Below are positions 40,801 through 52,829 of a stretch of DNA of 64,000 bases, piece after piece. Source of the stretch: Anas platyrhynchos (taxonomy: Eukaryota > Chordata > Aves > Anseriformes > Anatidae); the NCBI RefSeq assembly GCF_047663525.1, contig NC_092587.1:42616501-42680500 (forward strand), given 5' to 3'. Each line of letters begins with the position of its first letter. Within the stretch, counting starts at the first letter, position 1. Below the pieces are notes generated by a model. That model ran no database searches. It saw nothing but the letters and a program-made list of their open reading frames with translations, and was not told the origin of the DNA. A program made the translations under genes and the position numbers.

Positions 40801-43421
40801 GCTGAAATGATACTTCTTGTACTACCTCTGCTCCATTTATCTTTGTCAGCAAAGATATATCTTCTTCCAATTAAATTATGTGGTACACAGTATTATCAAA
40901 GTCAATCAGATTCTCTAACAATCTTATTTAACCTCAGTGAAAAATCCAGTTATGGTTCTAACCAAGTATTTATAATTACAAGGAAGCTATACTAAGACAA
41001 AGAAGAAAACTTAAGAGCTATTTAACATCATTTTAGCTGTCCATGCTCAGTGCCTCTCTTCTACATAAAAGTAGAAAAAGGGTAATAAATCCTGCTGCCT
41101 GGTAATAATAAAGGCTATCTCAGCTTCTGAAAGCAGGAGACTTCTTTGCAAACTCGCAGAGAACATATTATCCTGTTTCAGTTCAAGGGGTATTTCAAAG
41201 TTAAGAAAGTGAACGGAGATTAAAGCAAGCAGGAGAGTCTGCCATCCTCCTCAGTGTTCAAGAAGCTTTTATTTGTAGGGAGTGAGTTCTGCTGGCATTA
41301 AATTTACATGAGGGAAGCCACACACCATCAGTCCAGTTCCCTTCTAAAAAGAAACACTTCATTTACTCAAGCAATACTTCCACACTGAAAACTAGATCTA
41401 GAAAAAATGCATCTTTCGATTTTATTTAAAGAAACAAACTTTAAAAACTTTAATTATTTTTTTTATGCATTTGCTTCCATTTTCCGTTCAGATTTGCTGA
41501 AAGACGAAAGTAAAGAGATGAATCATTTATTATTACCAAAAAAAAGTCACCTAAAATGTATGCTGAACCAGATCTGTCTAAGTCTCAAACAAAAAAGCAG
41601 TAAAACTTCCAGCTAGAAAAACAGCATCAACTGTTGTGTGGATGCTATAATTAGAAACACGTTTCAAAATTCTGGACAGGCAAAATAAGCTTCAAAAAGA
41701 CAAAATATTTGACAAAAGTAGAACGATTAATATAAATTATTTTCTATTTGGAGATCTCCAATCATATAAAATTAAATTAACGCCTTCCTTATCCAACACC
41801 TATGGCTCTAATTGCAGAGCAGACATGGACTGCAGGAGAAGGCAGGCAGGACTGGCTCTTGAAATCTGTATTTGTAACCAAAGAAAGGCAAAGAGACTTC
41901 TGCCATGTTCCTCTTGCCCTCCTAGTAGGAACAGAGTTAAGACTGAACTTCAGTAAGCTCCTTTAAACTTAATTTATCTAACAAGAGAATTTTGTTTTCA
42001 CTTGGGACAAGAGCATACCTTTGGTGTGTGATGCCCCGTCTCCAGGGAATATGTATGAATCTTCCAGTTTTGTAATATCGTACAAACAGATGCAAAGACC
42101 AACATTGTATACAACCTGTTCAAAGAAAAAAATATTAAAAAAGCAATAAATCAGTTACCAGGTAAACTCCCTTCAAGCTTATACACTGCATTCATCTCTT
42201 CAAAAGAAGGCAGAAAAGGGTGGCAAGGTGGGAGGGAGGCTGGTTTAATACAATCCTTCAAAAGCCCCAGCCCAAACCATGCTGCATTTCAGAGGATCCC
42301 CTATCTCCTTTGAGTGTTATAAAAACGTGTTTTTATCGGCACTGGAAAAAGCACTGCTACAAACAGAAACCCTTGGCATTTTTCAGTGTTTTTTTTTTTT
42401 TCAGTGGTTAAAAAACTTGACGTGCCATGAGAGTAAACAATTGCCCACAGGAAAGAAAAGACATCATTCAGCAGCCCCAGTGCTTGTCCAAAGGCCAAAC
42501 ATGGCCTTTCTAGGGTTGTGTTCTCAAAGGCCTCTAGACTTCCCTTTGTCTTAAATTATAATGGCTCTGGGGAGAAAGGAGAGCTCCTGGTTTCTCTGCC
42601 ACTTCTAACACGGCTTCATAGCCTACATTTGGGACACCTACTAGTCATCAGCAGATGAAAGAGTTATTTCATAACCTGCCCCTGTGATCTGCCACCCTCA
42701 ACCCTAGATCGCTTGGGGCTGCTCTTTGGCGCTCCCTGCACACTGACAAGCTGCATTTTGACATCTGCACCTGCCTCATGCTGAAAGCTGCACGCTAACC
42801 ACAGTCCCACGGGCCACACGGGGAAAGGGCGAGCTCCTGGCCCATGACACAATGCTTCTTACAGCCTGTGCCAAACGCCAAGATCCTGCCTCCACTCCGT
42901 GCTCAGCACTGAGCAAGTCATGTACCGCCACTGTCATTTCTCTTCCAGTATTAACGTTCTGAATTTATTTACACTGGCTTTCTTAATTGCCCCAAGATGG
43001 GTTTGTGTTTGTTTTTCAGGCTGTGTTTCATACTGTTACCCTACACACAAGACGGCGGTGACTCCTCTATGATGCTCTGCCCTGTCTGCTGCCTCGGTAT
43101 CTTCCCCTTCCAGCACGAGGCCTTCGAGCAGCAGCCCCCTTTGAGGTGATACCTGGCTGTCTCTGGTCCCGGTGTCTTTTATTTCAGTCTGTGGGGACGG
43201 CCTTCATACCAAAGCTTTTATGATAGTGCACATGTAGAAATAAAAATGCAGAAAAAAAAAGCTCAGTTGTTAGAGGGATGCCACGAAGCCTACACCACGC
43301 TGCAGATTACCTTGTTGGCCAATTTCTTGTTTAGCTCTTCAGCAATGGACTCGTTCAGCTGCCTTTCAAACTGCCAGGGGGGGATCCTCACCGTGTCAGT
43401 CATCTCCACCAGCACAAACAT
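37807..43421 (-). CDS. POLR3H: RNA polymerase III subunit RPC8 (POLR3H)
   Basis: Six coding exons (minus strand, in order): 43311-43421, 42019-42115, 40370-40456, 39328-39391, 38540-38747, 37807-37860; 621 nt, 206 aa (human 204). RPC8 pairs with CRCP/RPC9 to form the RPB4/7-like stalk of nuclear RNA polymerase III, used in initiation of tRNA and 5S transcription. The N-terminal RPB7-like domain covers about residues 1-80 (starts [20 protein letters not shown]). The RPC8 C-terminal OB-fold domain follows, with [39 protein letters not shown] and [19 protein letters not shown]. An acidic/Ser-rich linker precedes the short last exon [17 protein letters not shown]. The exon 4/5 junction splits a Phe codon and uses minor-spliceosome-like sites (separate entry). 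No stop or frameshift is present. Confidence 0.96.
37861..38539 (-). other. POLR3H: POLR3H intron 5
   Basis: A 679-bp intron with donor GTAACA and acceptor GTGACCAG. Nothing else is recognised. It precedes the 54-nt terminal coding exon. Confidence 0.8.
38748..39327 (-). other. POLR3H: POLR3H intron 4, probable U12-type (minor spliceosome) intron
   Basis: On the minus strand the intron begins GTATCCTTTG, a full match to the U12-type 5' splice site (RTATCCTTT). TCCTTAGC lies at 38763-38770, matching seven of eight positions of the U12 branch motif TCCTTAAC, with its A 17 nt before the intron end. There is no polypyrimidine tract before the terminal CAG. Using these sites restores PAKFDEAEQVW exactly as in the human protein; no major-type GT nearby does. 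Confidence 0.85.
39392..43310 (-). other. POLR3H: POLR3H introns 1-3
   Basis: Intron 1 is 42116-43310, intron 2 is 40457-42018 and intron 3 is 39392-40369. All are GT-AG. The stretch 41380-41800 is markedly AT-rich. I recognise no mobile element or RNA gene. Confidence 0.75.
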
Positions 43422-43860
43422 GGTGGCCGGCGGGCAGCGCCCCTGAGGGAACACGGGGCGACAGCCCGGCCTCGCCGGGACCACGCGAGGAACAGGGGCG
43501 GTACCTCAGGAGCTCAGGGGGGAGAAGGAAGGGAAGGAGGGGACGGAGGAGGGGACGGAGGCGGCCACACAGCGACCATGGGGAGCAGCCCCGCTCCGCC
43601 TCACACCCGCCCGCCGCAGCGCCTCTGAGGCGATTCCCTACCGGAGCCAATCAACGCTCACCGAGCTCTGATTGACGCGGGGAACAGCCAATCGCGCGGC
43701 GAGAAGCGGGGAGCCCCGCCCCCGGCCCGCCTGGAGCGGCGGCCATTTTGTGCCCCCCTCAGGGCAGCCGTTAGCGGGCGTCGCGGCGGTGGCCCCTCAG
43801 CGGGTACCACACGGAGCCCTCCGCCTCTGGGCAGCCGCACGCCCTGCAGCTGTGGAAAAT
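43422..43860 (-). promoter_or_regulatory. POLR3H: POLR3H CpG-island promoter
   Basis: GC- and CpG-rich sequence next to the start codon. CCAAT boxes at 43647-43651 and 43688-43692 are 41 bp apart and would bind NF-Y. GGCCATTTTG at 43741-43750 is a YY1-type site. A purine-rich run of GGGACGGAGG type spans about 43510-43562. There is no TATA box. Confidence 0.65.
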
Positions 43861-46800
43861 GAGGGGCAGTGCCCGCCTCTGAGACATGAAAGGAGGCTGC
43901 TCAAAGTATTTTTTATTTATTTATGTACTTATTTAATAGGCTGGCAAGGCGAAGCGAGCGAGGCTGCGCCTGACAAGGGAGAAGTGCCCTGTCAGCACGC
44001 AGGCTTTGATGGCGCCACGACGCGTGTCAGCCCCCGTGCCCCCCAGCAGTGCGGAGCGGGGCAGTAATGAGCGTTGGGGAGAGGATCCTCGTGAAATGTT
44101 ATGAGCGGGAAGGGGAAAATGAGGGTGTGATGTTGCATCTAGGCCTTATTAACGAGACGCCTGTCTCGGCTGAGGAGTTCCTGATCTCTCTGCAATTATT
44201 GCTGCCTCACAAGGACGTTAAAGGTTTTGTTGTTAAATGGCCGGTCTGCGTATGGGGTGTCAGGACACCTCAACCCAGATCTGCGGCGCCTCGCTCTGCT
44301 CGGCCTCCTTCAGGAGCTGCACAAAGGCTCCTTTCTCCTGTGCTGTGGTGGCAGCTGAGCATGGCACAGTTTCTCTGGCACACATGCCGCATCCCTTGCT
44401 GTTCCATCCTGGCCCCACGCAGGGCAGTCGGTGCTAGGTTTGACCTTTGGCCGAAGTGCAGTTTTTGCAAGTGTCTGCAGCTACGTCTTCAGAACAGAGA
44501 TCAGGTCCTGAGCATGCCCCTCAACTGACAGCAGGGTAAGAAATAGCCTTGGGATCACAGCAGGAGGCAGAAGTTAGATAATGTGTTGTTATTGGCAAGG
44601 TGATCCCCCTGGATGATTTTCTATGTAAGAGCTATAAGGTTAAATAGGGGCAAGGCTTCAGGGGAATAGCAGCGTGAATTCCTGGGAGAACATGGGAGAC
44701 TAAATGGGGTGGATTAGGACAAAGCCATATCCTACCTGCATTTCTAAGCCACCCTTAAGCTAACGTTTTTCATGTCTCCATCAGCCATGCCCTGTCAGGG
44801 TCTGATGGGTGCCCCATACAAAGCAAATGCATTTCCCTTCAGCCTGATCCACAGCCCCGAATCCAAGCTGTGTGAGCTGTAGGTCCGTGAGGCCTCCCTT
44901 CCTGCTGGTGTGTCTCGTGCTTAGCTCCTTGGTGTCTCCTCAAGTGAGACATCCCGTCTAGGGCTGGGATGAGCATGATCCCTCCTGTATCAGCTCTCTG
45001 ATTGCAAACAAGGGCTGGGCTCTGCAGGCTGTTCCTCCACAAGGGCAACAGGATCCCTCTCTACACCATTACGTATTTTGGTGATTAGGTGTTATTTTTG
45101 ATACTGCAGGTATTATTTTTGATACTGCTCTGGGGAAACAAATGTGTGGAGAGAAAGCTGGCGGCGGCGCAGTCAGAGCTGCATTGCCTTAGGACACCAG
45201 GCTACAACACCACCAGAGCTGAGCCTATCTGGCGGTTTCTCGGCCTCCACCAGCAAAGTCAAACACCGCAGGAAATGCCTTCAGCTCCGCAGGTAACCTC
45301 TCTGACCCCACACCAGTGCACGCCCGGGGCTTTGCTCACATGACGGATGTTGGGCTGCTACCGGCTAGGTTTCTCCTCAGAGGAATTCTGTATTTCCAGC
45401 AGCCCTTGTCATAAACACTGTCTCTGATGCAAAAGTACAAACCAAAGCCAAACTTTGCCCCGTAAAGCATTGGTGTTGTCTCAACTCTGTTGCAGGTAGT
45501 GCTCAGCAGCACGCTGTATCTCACGCTGCAGCTGAGGTGCTCTGGTGTTGGAGGTGGTGTGAACAGCCCCGTCCTGCTGAGGGGTTTCTTTCTGTCCGAG
45601 TAGCACTGACACGAGAAATGGCCACGACCCCACAGGGCCCGCTCACACGTTTCTGTACAGAGCTGTGAAGTCTCCAGGGCCTCTCAGCAGGGCCGAGCCC
45701 CTGTGCTGGGGCTTTTCCAACATCTGGGAGCAGGGATCCCAGTGGCTGTTTTCTGAAGCCTCAGCTGCTTGAATCGAGAGATCACAGAAGGATCTTTCTG
45801 CTGCTTAGGGAAAACCCTAGGCATTTCTTATCCTCACCACTGTAGAGGAAGACTTGAAAACACAATCTGAAGTTACCTGAAGGCTCAGAAACTGGGAGGA
45901 AAGCGCAAGGAACCCCCAAATTATTTTGCTTACGCTCTCCTCTGCCTCCACGTTCCCAGGGCTTTGGGGGAAAACTGGCTCAGGGACGCTGGAGGGGGTG
46001 AGCAGCAATTTGCATCGAGGCTGTTTCGGCCTGGCTTTGATTGACTCCAAAGGAATTACGCATCCTCTCACGTACAAAGACCTCAGCACTCCTGCCTTTG
46101 CTTCTGTCTCCGCAGGCGTCTCCAGCACCCCCACTCCGTGATCAAAGCTTCCCCTCGTCTCCTTTTATCACTGTGACATGCTCGAGACTTCCTGCCTCCG
46201 CCGCTGCAGCGCATGCCCAGAGCCACCTGCCAGCCCAGCGCACCTCCAGCTCCCCGCAGGAGCCCCTGGGGACTCCACGGGGGGGTCAGGCTGATGCACG
46301 CAGCTGGGCACACAGCTAGCCCCGGTGTACAAATAGGGCGGGGAAGACGAGGCATTTATGATACTCGCTGTGCAAATATGAAAGAAACACCAGGGGAAGA
46401 AGAGGGCAAGCCCATGTGCACATCCCCAGCACTCCTCCAACCTCCAGCTGCTTCCAGCTCCACGCCCTCCGGGGCTGGTTGTGTCTGGGAGGTAGAGCTG
46501 CCCCAGGAGAGGAGCTCAGGAGGAACCCAGACCAGAGGCTGAAGCAGGTGGCTGTGTTTCTCCTACACTTCTTTTGTAGGGTTTTGAGGGCAGACTGGGC
46601 AGGCGAGCCTTGTGGCATCCATAGGCGGTGAATGGGACTCGTGTTTTGTCATGGAAAGCTGCCTGAAAAGCCCCAGCCAGAGTGTGATGGGCAGTGGTGG
46701 AACCCACAGACGCCACCTTCCTGCTTCAAAACGAGGCCGATAGCACCCCAAATCCCCGACGGACACCTGCCCAGCCTGGTTTTAAAAATCTCTAGCGATG

Positions 46801-47300
46801 GAGACTCCAGTGCTTCCCCAGGCAATCTATCTGAGTAATTAACTGTCTGCTCCGTTAGAAAGCGTTTCCTAATGCCTAGCATCAATCTTGCTCCTTGCGA
46901 TTTAAGCCCCATTACTCCCTGCCCTATCCCCAGCGGACACGGCGAACAATTGATTCCCGTCCCCGCTGCAGCCAGCGGTCGCACTGTGCCGTGCCCCCAG
47001 GGGAGAAAGTCTCGGGTTGATTCGTTGCGCCGCCTCTGCCTGCAGAGATAACCCTCTGAGGCACAGCCCTGTAGGTACAGGGCAGAAGGGAAAGAAAGGA
47101 TCTTTCGGTCCGGGGGGGCTCGCTGTCTGGTGACACTAGGGATGCGACGCTTTGAAGGCAGAAATGCCCGCAGCACGACTCGGGGAGATGTGGGGAGAGG
47201 CTCGACCCCTCTCTGGGGCCTCCTGTCCCCCATCGCCTTGTCCCTGCAGCCTGTGGGGCTGCCCCATGGCCATGTGCGGCCGTGCCACCGCCGTGGGCAC
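43861..47300. other. POLR3H-CSDC2 intergenic region
   Basis: I see no supported coding exon. It contains a TTTA-rich patch (43903-43936) and an ancient CR1 fragment (46769-46970). Otherwise it is moderate-GC unique sequence, becoming CpG-rich after about 47100. Confidence 0.7.
46769..46970 (-). mobile_element. Ancient CR1/L3-like LINE fragment
   Basis: The plus strand reads as the complement of an old amniote CR1: CCAGCCTGGTTTTAAAAATC, CTAGCGATGGAGACTCCA, TTAGAAAGCGTTTCCTAATG, GATTTAAGCCCCATTACT and GCCCTATCCCCAGCGGA. The order and spacing match the family consensus as I remember it. It is far more diverged than the CR1 in ACO2 intron 1, so it is old. It lies about 0.5 kb upstream of the presumed CSDC2 first exon. 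Confidence 0.75.
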
Positions 47301-47685
47301 GTGTCGGGAGGCACGGGTGGCGTGATGCTGGCCCTCCATGCTGACCCCCGGCCCCTCCGGCCCCCCTGCGGCCTCTCCGCTGAGCCTGGCGCGGGGCTGC
47401 CCGGCCTGATCCCTCCCACCTGCCCGCTCCCCCTGGCCTGGCCCTGACGTCAGGGAAGGCGTGCGGATGCGTGTGTGCGGGCTGCACATCATCCGCACAT
47501 CAGGCACCGCGGAGACGTCGGGAGGCAGCCGGCAGGCAGCCAGCCGGCGAGAGAAAAGCCCCCGGAGCCGGGCTACATGCGAGAGCGCTGCTCATCGCCG
47601 GGCAGCCGAGGAGCGCTCGCTCGTCCCCGCCGAGCGCTGATGCGCTGCACGCCCCGGCTGCAGGGAGCCCCGGATTGCTGAGGAG
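47300..47685 (+). promoter_or_regulatory. CSDC2: Probable CSDC2 promoter and non-coding first exon
   Basis: A CpG-rich block ends with GCTGAGGAG followed by GTAAGG at 47686, a good donor. No long conserved reading frame is evident here, and CSDC2 coding begins after an acceptor at 50500-50501, so an untranslated first exon ending at 47685 is likely. The 5' edge is unknown. Confidence 0.45.
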
Positions 47686-50501
47686 GTAAGGGCAGGCACG
47701 ACGGCCGCCCGGCTCGCCCAGGCTGTTGGAGCCGGAGGTTGAACTTCCCGCACGGCGTTTGCTTTCCAGGCTGCTTTGTTTTGTTTCGTGTCGCTCTTTG
47801 CTTTCTCTCCTTAGGTGGCGGATAAAGGTGCGAGGGTGAAGTGCCGCTTCCCTCCCTGCTCCGTGTTGTTTATTCCCCACCAGCCTCCGAGACAATAACT
47901 CCGCCGGGGGTGGCAGCGCTGCGTGGCCGCTGCTGCCGGGGGCAAAGAGCCGGGGCTTTGCCACGCAGGGCTGGGATCAGCTGGGGGCAGCTCTCCCTTT
48001 GGGAGAGTGGGGGGGAAGCAGCGGGCGAAAAGCTGTCTTATTAAAGCGGGCTGCTGCCGGTGGGGGCTTGAATGGGTGCTTCTGTGGGGCTGGCTGCACT
48101 ATTCATTCCTGCAGACAGCAAGTTAGAGCCACAAAGGAGGGAGGAAGGACGCGGATGAGGACATTTGCATGAGGTCTTTGAACAGACCCTGCTCTCATCT
48201 GAAAATCGGCCAAGCCACAAACGACCAAATCCCCCAAACGTGGTCTTTGGGAGCGATGATTATGCATGTATGCCTCAAAGGTAACCCAAGCCTCCATGAT
48301 GGCTTCTCCTCTGGCTTCCCCTTGGCTTCCAGCAGCCGCCTTGCTCTCCCCGTGGCCTCCCCAAGAACCCGGCTGCAGAGCACTGACTGAGGGAGCTTTT
48401 TATAAGCAATCCGGAAAGGTGACATTCATATTTTAGCGCTAACCAGGCTGTATCGTAGGCGAGACTTATCTCAGCAAAGATCCCCGGAGTTGGGAGTGTG
48501 ATTGGCTTAGATGGGGAGGGGAAGCTTTCCATGTGTATCCCCAGAAAATGCCTGGGCTCTTTTTCCTGTAGCAATCCATCTCGGCGGAGGGGATTTCAGC
48601 GTGCAGGGGACGTGAAGGAGATGGCTTGCCTTGTAATGTAGCTCGTAACGGCACGATCCGGTAACCAAAAAAGAAGGGAGGGGGCAGCGAGGCTTTCATT
48701 AGCATCGGGCAGAGACGGCGTTTATAAAAACCTGCGAGACACCGGGGCTGCCATCCTCCTCTGAGGACGGGAGGATGGCTAACCGGAGCGCTCACCTCTG
48801 TCCGTAGGCAGCCTGCTGGCTCCCGCCCCTCACTGCAGCCCCCGGGAGAAGCCCTTGCCGGGTCCTCGGAGTTCTCCAGCGCGTGAATTAAGCCCCAAAG
48901 CGAAAACCTGGCATTTTGTGTTGGTGGAGCACCTGGGAGGCAGCTCCCCCGGGGTGGTGGCGGGCCGGAAAATCGCGTCGGCCACCGGGTGCCCTGGCAG
49001 GAGCGGGGAGGTGGCTGCGAGCAGCCAGCTGCGGGGCCGGGCTTTCTTTCAGAAATGCGGGTTTTTGCTCTCGACAGGGGAGATGGACCTACAAACTCAC
49101 CGGGTGCTGAACCAGAGGCATCAGCAGTCCCCGGGGATGGGGAAAACGTGGTAGGGAGAGGCAGGGAACAGCCTGCGTGAGGTGTCGCTGGGGCATACGG
49201 GGGAGAAAATGACCCACATGGGTGGGGAGTGGGGATGGCAGGGGGACAGGGGCCAGGCGATGGCAGGGGGACACGCAGTGGCCCAGCCGGGTGGCAGAGG
49301 CATCACATCCCAGAGCCCGTCCGTCTGTCCCGCAGGTCCTGGTGAGGAGAAGGAGCACAAAGAGGAGCCGTGTGGGAGGGCCGACGGGCTGAGGGTGATT
49401 AAAGCAATTAAATCTGTATCGGGGGTGAGGCGGGGAGGGGGTTCTTCGCTGCTGCTAATGAACGGGGAGTGGCGAGGCCGGGGCCTCTTCAAAGGGCTCC
49501 TGCCCGGCTTCGGGGTGGGTGCGGAGTTAAATGGGGTCACGGGAGGGAGGGAGACGGTGATGAAGGGGGCCCTTGGGTCTGCAGATAAAAGCCGGCACGT
49601 CTCCTGCCTGTCTGCTGTACGTGGCCTGGGGTCCGTGTGCTGGCACGGCTGGCAGCGCTGCCCGGAAACCTGCCCTCGGTGAAACCCGAAGGCAGCACAG
49701 GGGTACACGGAGCGCTGGCCTCCTGCAGTGCCCCCATTTCCTCCCTGTGTGGGGCAGGCGTGGGGAGGCCGTGCCCGTGTCCCCACTGCGCTTTTTGCCG
49801 TGCGTTTGGTTTCCTCCATCCCTTTGTTTGCTGCAGGGATTGGGATGGGGTGGGAGGCAGCCCCCGCGCGTGCTGTCAGCTGGCTCAGGGCACGGGGTGC
49901 GGGTTAAGGACCCGCCATTGTCCCTGAGCTTCTGGGGAAGCCGCAAGGACCCGGCAGCGATAACGCGCAGCAGGAGGCGGCCCCGGTGCCACGGGGGCTG
50001 GGAGGGCAGCGGGACAGCGGGGGCTCCTGCCTCGAATGGGACCGCGGCGTGAAGGCCACTCCGTAGTGGGGCTCTGCAGGGCTCCCAGGGGCAGCGGAGC
50101 CGAGGCCGGCTGGGAAAGCAAACGGGGTGAAGGGAACGGGGGCCGCCCGCTCCCTCCCCAGCACAGCAGCTGCTCCACAAACCTTCTCCCGTGTCCTTGC
50201 CACCTGCTTATTTTGGAGCGGAGGTGACCCCATTCTGCACGGCCCCCCGAGGCTGCTGCGTCTCAGAAAGAAGACCAAAACCTCACCGTCTTCCCCGGCG
50301 CGTGAAGTGCCCGCAGGCGTAGTCTCAAATACACCCCGGTGGGGCTGGAGGGGTGGTGGGGATGGTGGTCACCCGTGGGGTGCCGGGGTGCCCAGCTCGG
50401 GGCGAGGGACACAGGTGAGCCCCGGGGCAGAGGCACCCGGCTTTGGGTCCCCTTCGCCCTTTCAGCAGCCGCCTGTAACCGCCCCCCCCCTCGCCCTCCA
50501 G
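47686..50501 (+). other. CSDC2: CSDC2 5' UTR intron (proposed)
   Basis: About 2.8 kb of GC-rich sequence with G-rich runs and imperfect GATGGCAGGGGGACA copies near 49230-49275. The proposed acceptor, CGCCCTCCAG, ends at 50501. No coding exon is recognised. Confidence 0.45.
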
Positions 50502-50568
50502 GCCGCAGGCAGCAGCCCCCTCCCCGCCGCCGCCCGCCCCCAGGACGGAGGAGCCCCCCGCTCCCACC

Positions 50569-51359
50569 ATGTCGTCGGAGCCCGGCGCCCCGCCGGCGGT
50601 GCCGCCCCTGCACTCTCCCAAGTCCCCGGTGTGGCCCACCTTCCCCTTCCAGCGCGAGGGCAGCCGCGTCTGGGAGCGGGGCAACCTCCTGCTGCGGGAC
50701 CTGCCCAGCCCGCTGCCCACCAAGAGGACCAGGACCTACTCCGCGTAAGTACCCGGCACACGGCCGCCTGCTCCCCCCGGGGAAGCCGTTCCCGGCCGAC
50801 CCACGGCCAGGAGCTGGCACCGAGGCGCCTCCGTCCCTTCCCTCCCGCAGCACGGCGCGAGCCTCCGCTGGGCCCGTCTTCAAGGGCGTCTGCAAGCAGT
50901 TCTCGCGCTCCCAGGGCCACGGGTTCATCACGCCGGAGAACGGCACAGAGGACATCTTCGTCCACGTGTCTGAGTGAGTCCGCGCGGTGCCGGGTTACCC
51001 CGGGGGTGCTCAGGGTACACCCACGGGCTGGGGCAGTGCTGTCTCCGTAGGTGATGCTCTGTCCCTGAAGGTGCAGCTGGGTTTTTCCCCCCTGGTGCAG
51101 GTCGCGGGTTGGGTGCCCTCCTCGGTGCTGGGGGGTCCGGGGATGGGGTCCAGCTCGCGGCCCCAGTCCCACCGCCTCCCCTCTCCTCTCCCACAGCATC
51201 GAGGGGGAGTACGTCCCGGTGGAGGGGGACGAGGTGACGTACAAGGTGTGCCCCATCCCTCCCAAGAACCAGAAGTTCCAGGCGGTGGAGGTGGTGCTCA
51301 CCAACCTGGCGCCCCACACGAAGCACGAGACGTGGTCCGGCCAGATCATCGGCTCCTAG
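50569..51359 (+). CDS. CSDC2: Cold shock domain-containing protein C2 (PIPPin)
   Basis: Three coding exons: 50569-50744, 50851-50973, 51197-51359; 462 nt, 153 aa, the same length as human. CSDC2 is an RNA-binding protein enriched in brain in mammals, reported to bind the 3' ends of histone H1 and H3.3 mRNAs. The start is ACCATGT, with no better in-frame ATG. Residues 1-65 are a Pro/Ser-rich N-terminal arm ([30 protein letters not shown]). The cold shock domain spans about 68-133, with RNP1-like SQGHGFI (79-85) and RNP2-like DIFVHV (93-98). The tail [16 protein letters not shown] matches the family. The two introns are only 106 and 223 bp. It is convergent with PMM1. Confidence 0.97.
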
Positions 51360-52640
51360 GCGCCCGGGGGGGCCCCACGGCCGCTTGCAGGGGGCGCGGG
51401 GGGAGCCGAGCCGGCGGCGGGGCTGGGGCCGCCCCCCAGCACGCAGGCGTCTGCGTTCGGTGTCTTTTCTAAGGTTAGGGTTTCCTTTCTCTTTGTGTGT
51501 TTGTAGCTGTCTTTCGAGGGGGACGGGGAAAGCGGAGCCCTCCCTGCAGCCCCCCCAGCTCCGGGGGCAGCCCCGAGCCCCACATCCCCGTCCTTACAGC
51601 GTGTCACTGTGCTGGGAAGGGGCGGCCGAGCCCCTTCTTGACCCCGTTCCCCTCACTGGGCTTCAGCTATGCGGCTCCTTCGGGAGAAGGGCCACCCGAT
51701 CCCACCCCAGTTTTCCGGTGTGTGTTTCTGTCACTGCCAGCTCGGGCCGTGGAGAAGGGGGTGTCGGGAGAAGCGGGCTCTGCCCCAACACAGGGCTGGG
51801 GGTGAGCACTGGTTTGGTTTCCTTTCCCCTCCCTGGTGCCCCAGCTTTGGGGGCCGGGTGTGCAGGGCCAGCGGGATGCAGCCAAGGAGAGCATCACCAG
51901 GCAGCACCGTGCTGCCCCGAAACGGCGACACGGTGGGTCCCGGCTGAACCCCCCCTCCCCAGTTAAACCTTTGTTCAGTCAAGCCACTTCAATACTATAG
52001 TTTAAAAGAAAAAAGGGTGGCTTAACGGAAGAAAAAAGGAGTTTTAAGGGACAAACGCCCGCTGGCAGGGCCCCGTGGTGCTCAGCGCTGTCTTTCCTGT
52101 GTGCCACGGAGGGGCCGGCGACGCACTGCCCTCGGGCCGGAGCTGGCTCTGGGGAGACGGCTTCCTCCTCCTCCCCCTCCCCGTGTCACCCCAACCCTGC
52201 GGGGACCCCCATCGTCCCGTGTGTGCCTGTGTGTGTGTGTGTGTGTGTGGGCGTCCGTAGCTTGCCGTGGGGCTGAAGGGTTTTTAGGTGGCCACGGGGC
52301 GAACACGGGCGCGCCTTCATCTGGGCACGCCCTGCGCCAGCGCCTCGGTGTAGACAGGGTCTGGTACATAAAGCACAAACCCCTTGTGGTCCCTGGCCAG
52401 GTGGGCTGCTGCTGCCCGGGGGGAACAAGCACCGGGGGCTGCAGGACCCGGCTGCGCTGGCCACGACAAACTCTTTGATTATTTTTATTATTATTCTTTT
52501 TTTTTTTTTTTTTTTCCCCTCCAAAATAAACGACAACCCTAGACTCGTTGGTGTTTTTACAACTCTGGTGTGGTTCCCGCCTGTCTGACCTTGTGTCAAC
52601 CTTTGTAACATTGGCAATAAACCATTAAAAGTGACTTTCC
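51360..52640 (+). terminator. CSDC2: CSDC2 3' UTR and poly(A) signals
   Basis: A GC-rich 3' UTR of about 1.3 kb. It contains a TG repeat (about 52225-52248), a T-rich tract (52498-52515), AATAAA at 52525-52530 and a second AATAAA at 52616-52621. The last is followed by a GT-rich element (TTTGTGTGAGTGTG), so the main end is near 52640. Confidence 0.75.
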
Positions 52641-52829
52641 CTTGAGCCCTGCTGGTCCTGCCTCTTTGTGTGAGTGTGCGGGGTGGGGCAGGGGACCTGG
52701 GGTGCAGGGCTTTCCCCAGCAGGCTCACCGCACCCCCACCCCGCGTCTCACCCCAAATTCCCTTCCTGCACCTCACCTGCACCCGCACACAGCGCGAGGG
52801 CACAGCAGAGTCCATGCAAAGCACACGCT

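Noticed and set aside
50127-51050. 307-residue plus-strand open frame
   Set aside because: It runs through CSDC2 exons 1-2 and the intron in the wrong frame. The true frame with splice sites gives the full 153-aa CSDC2.
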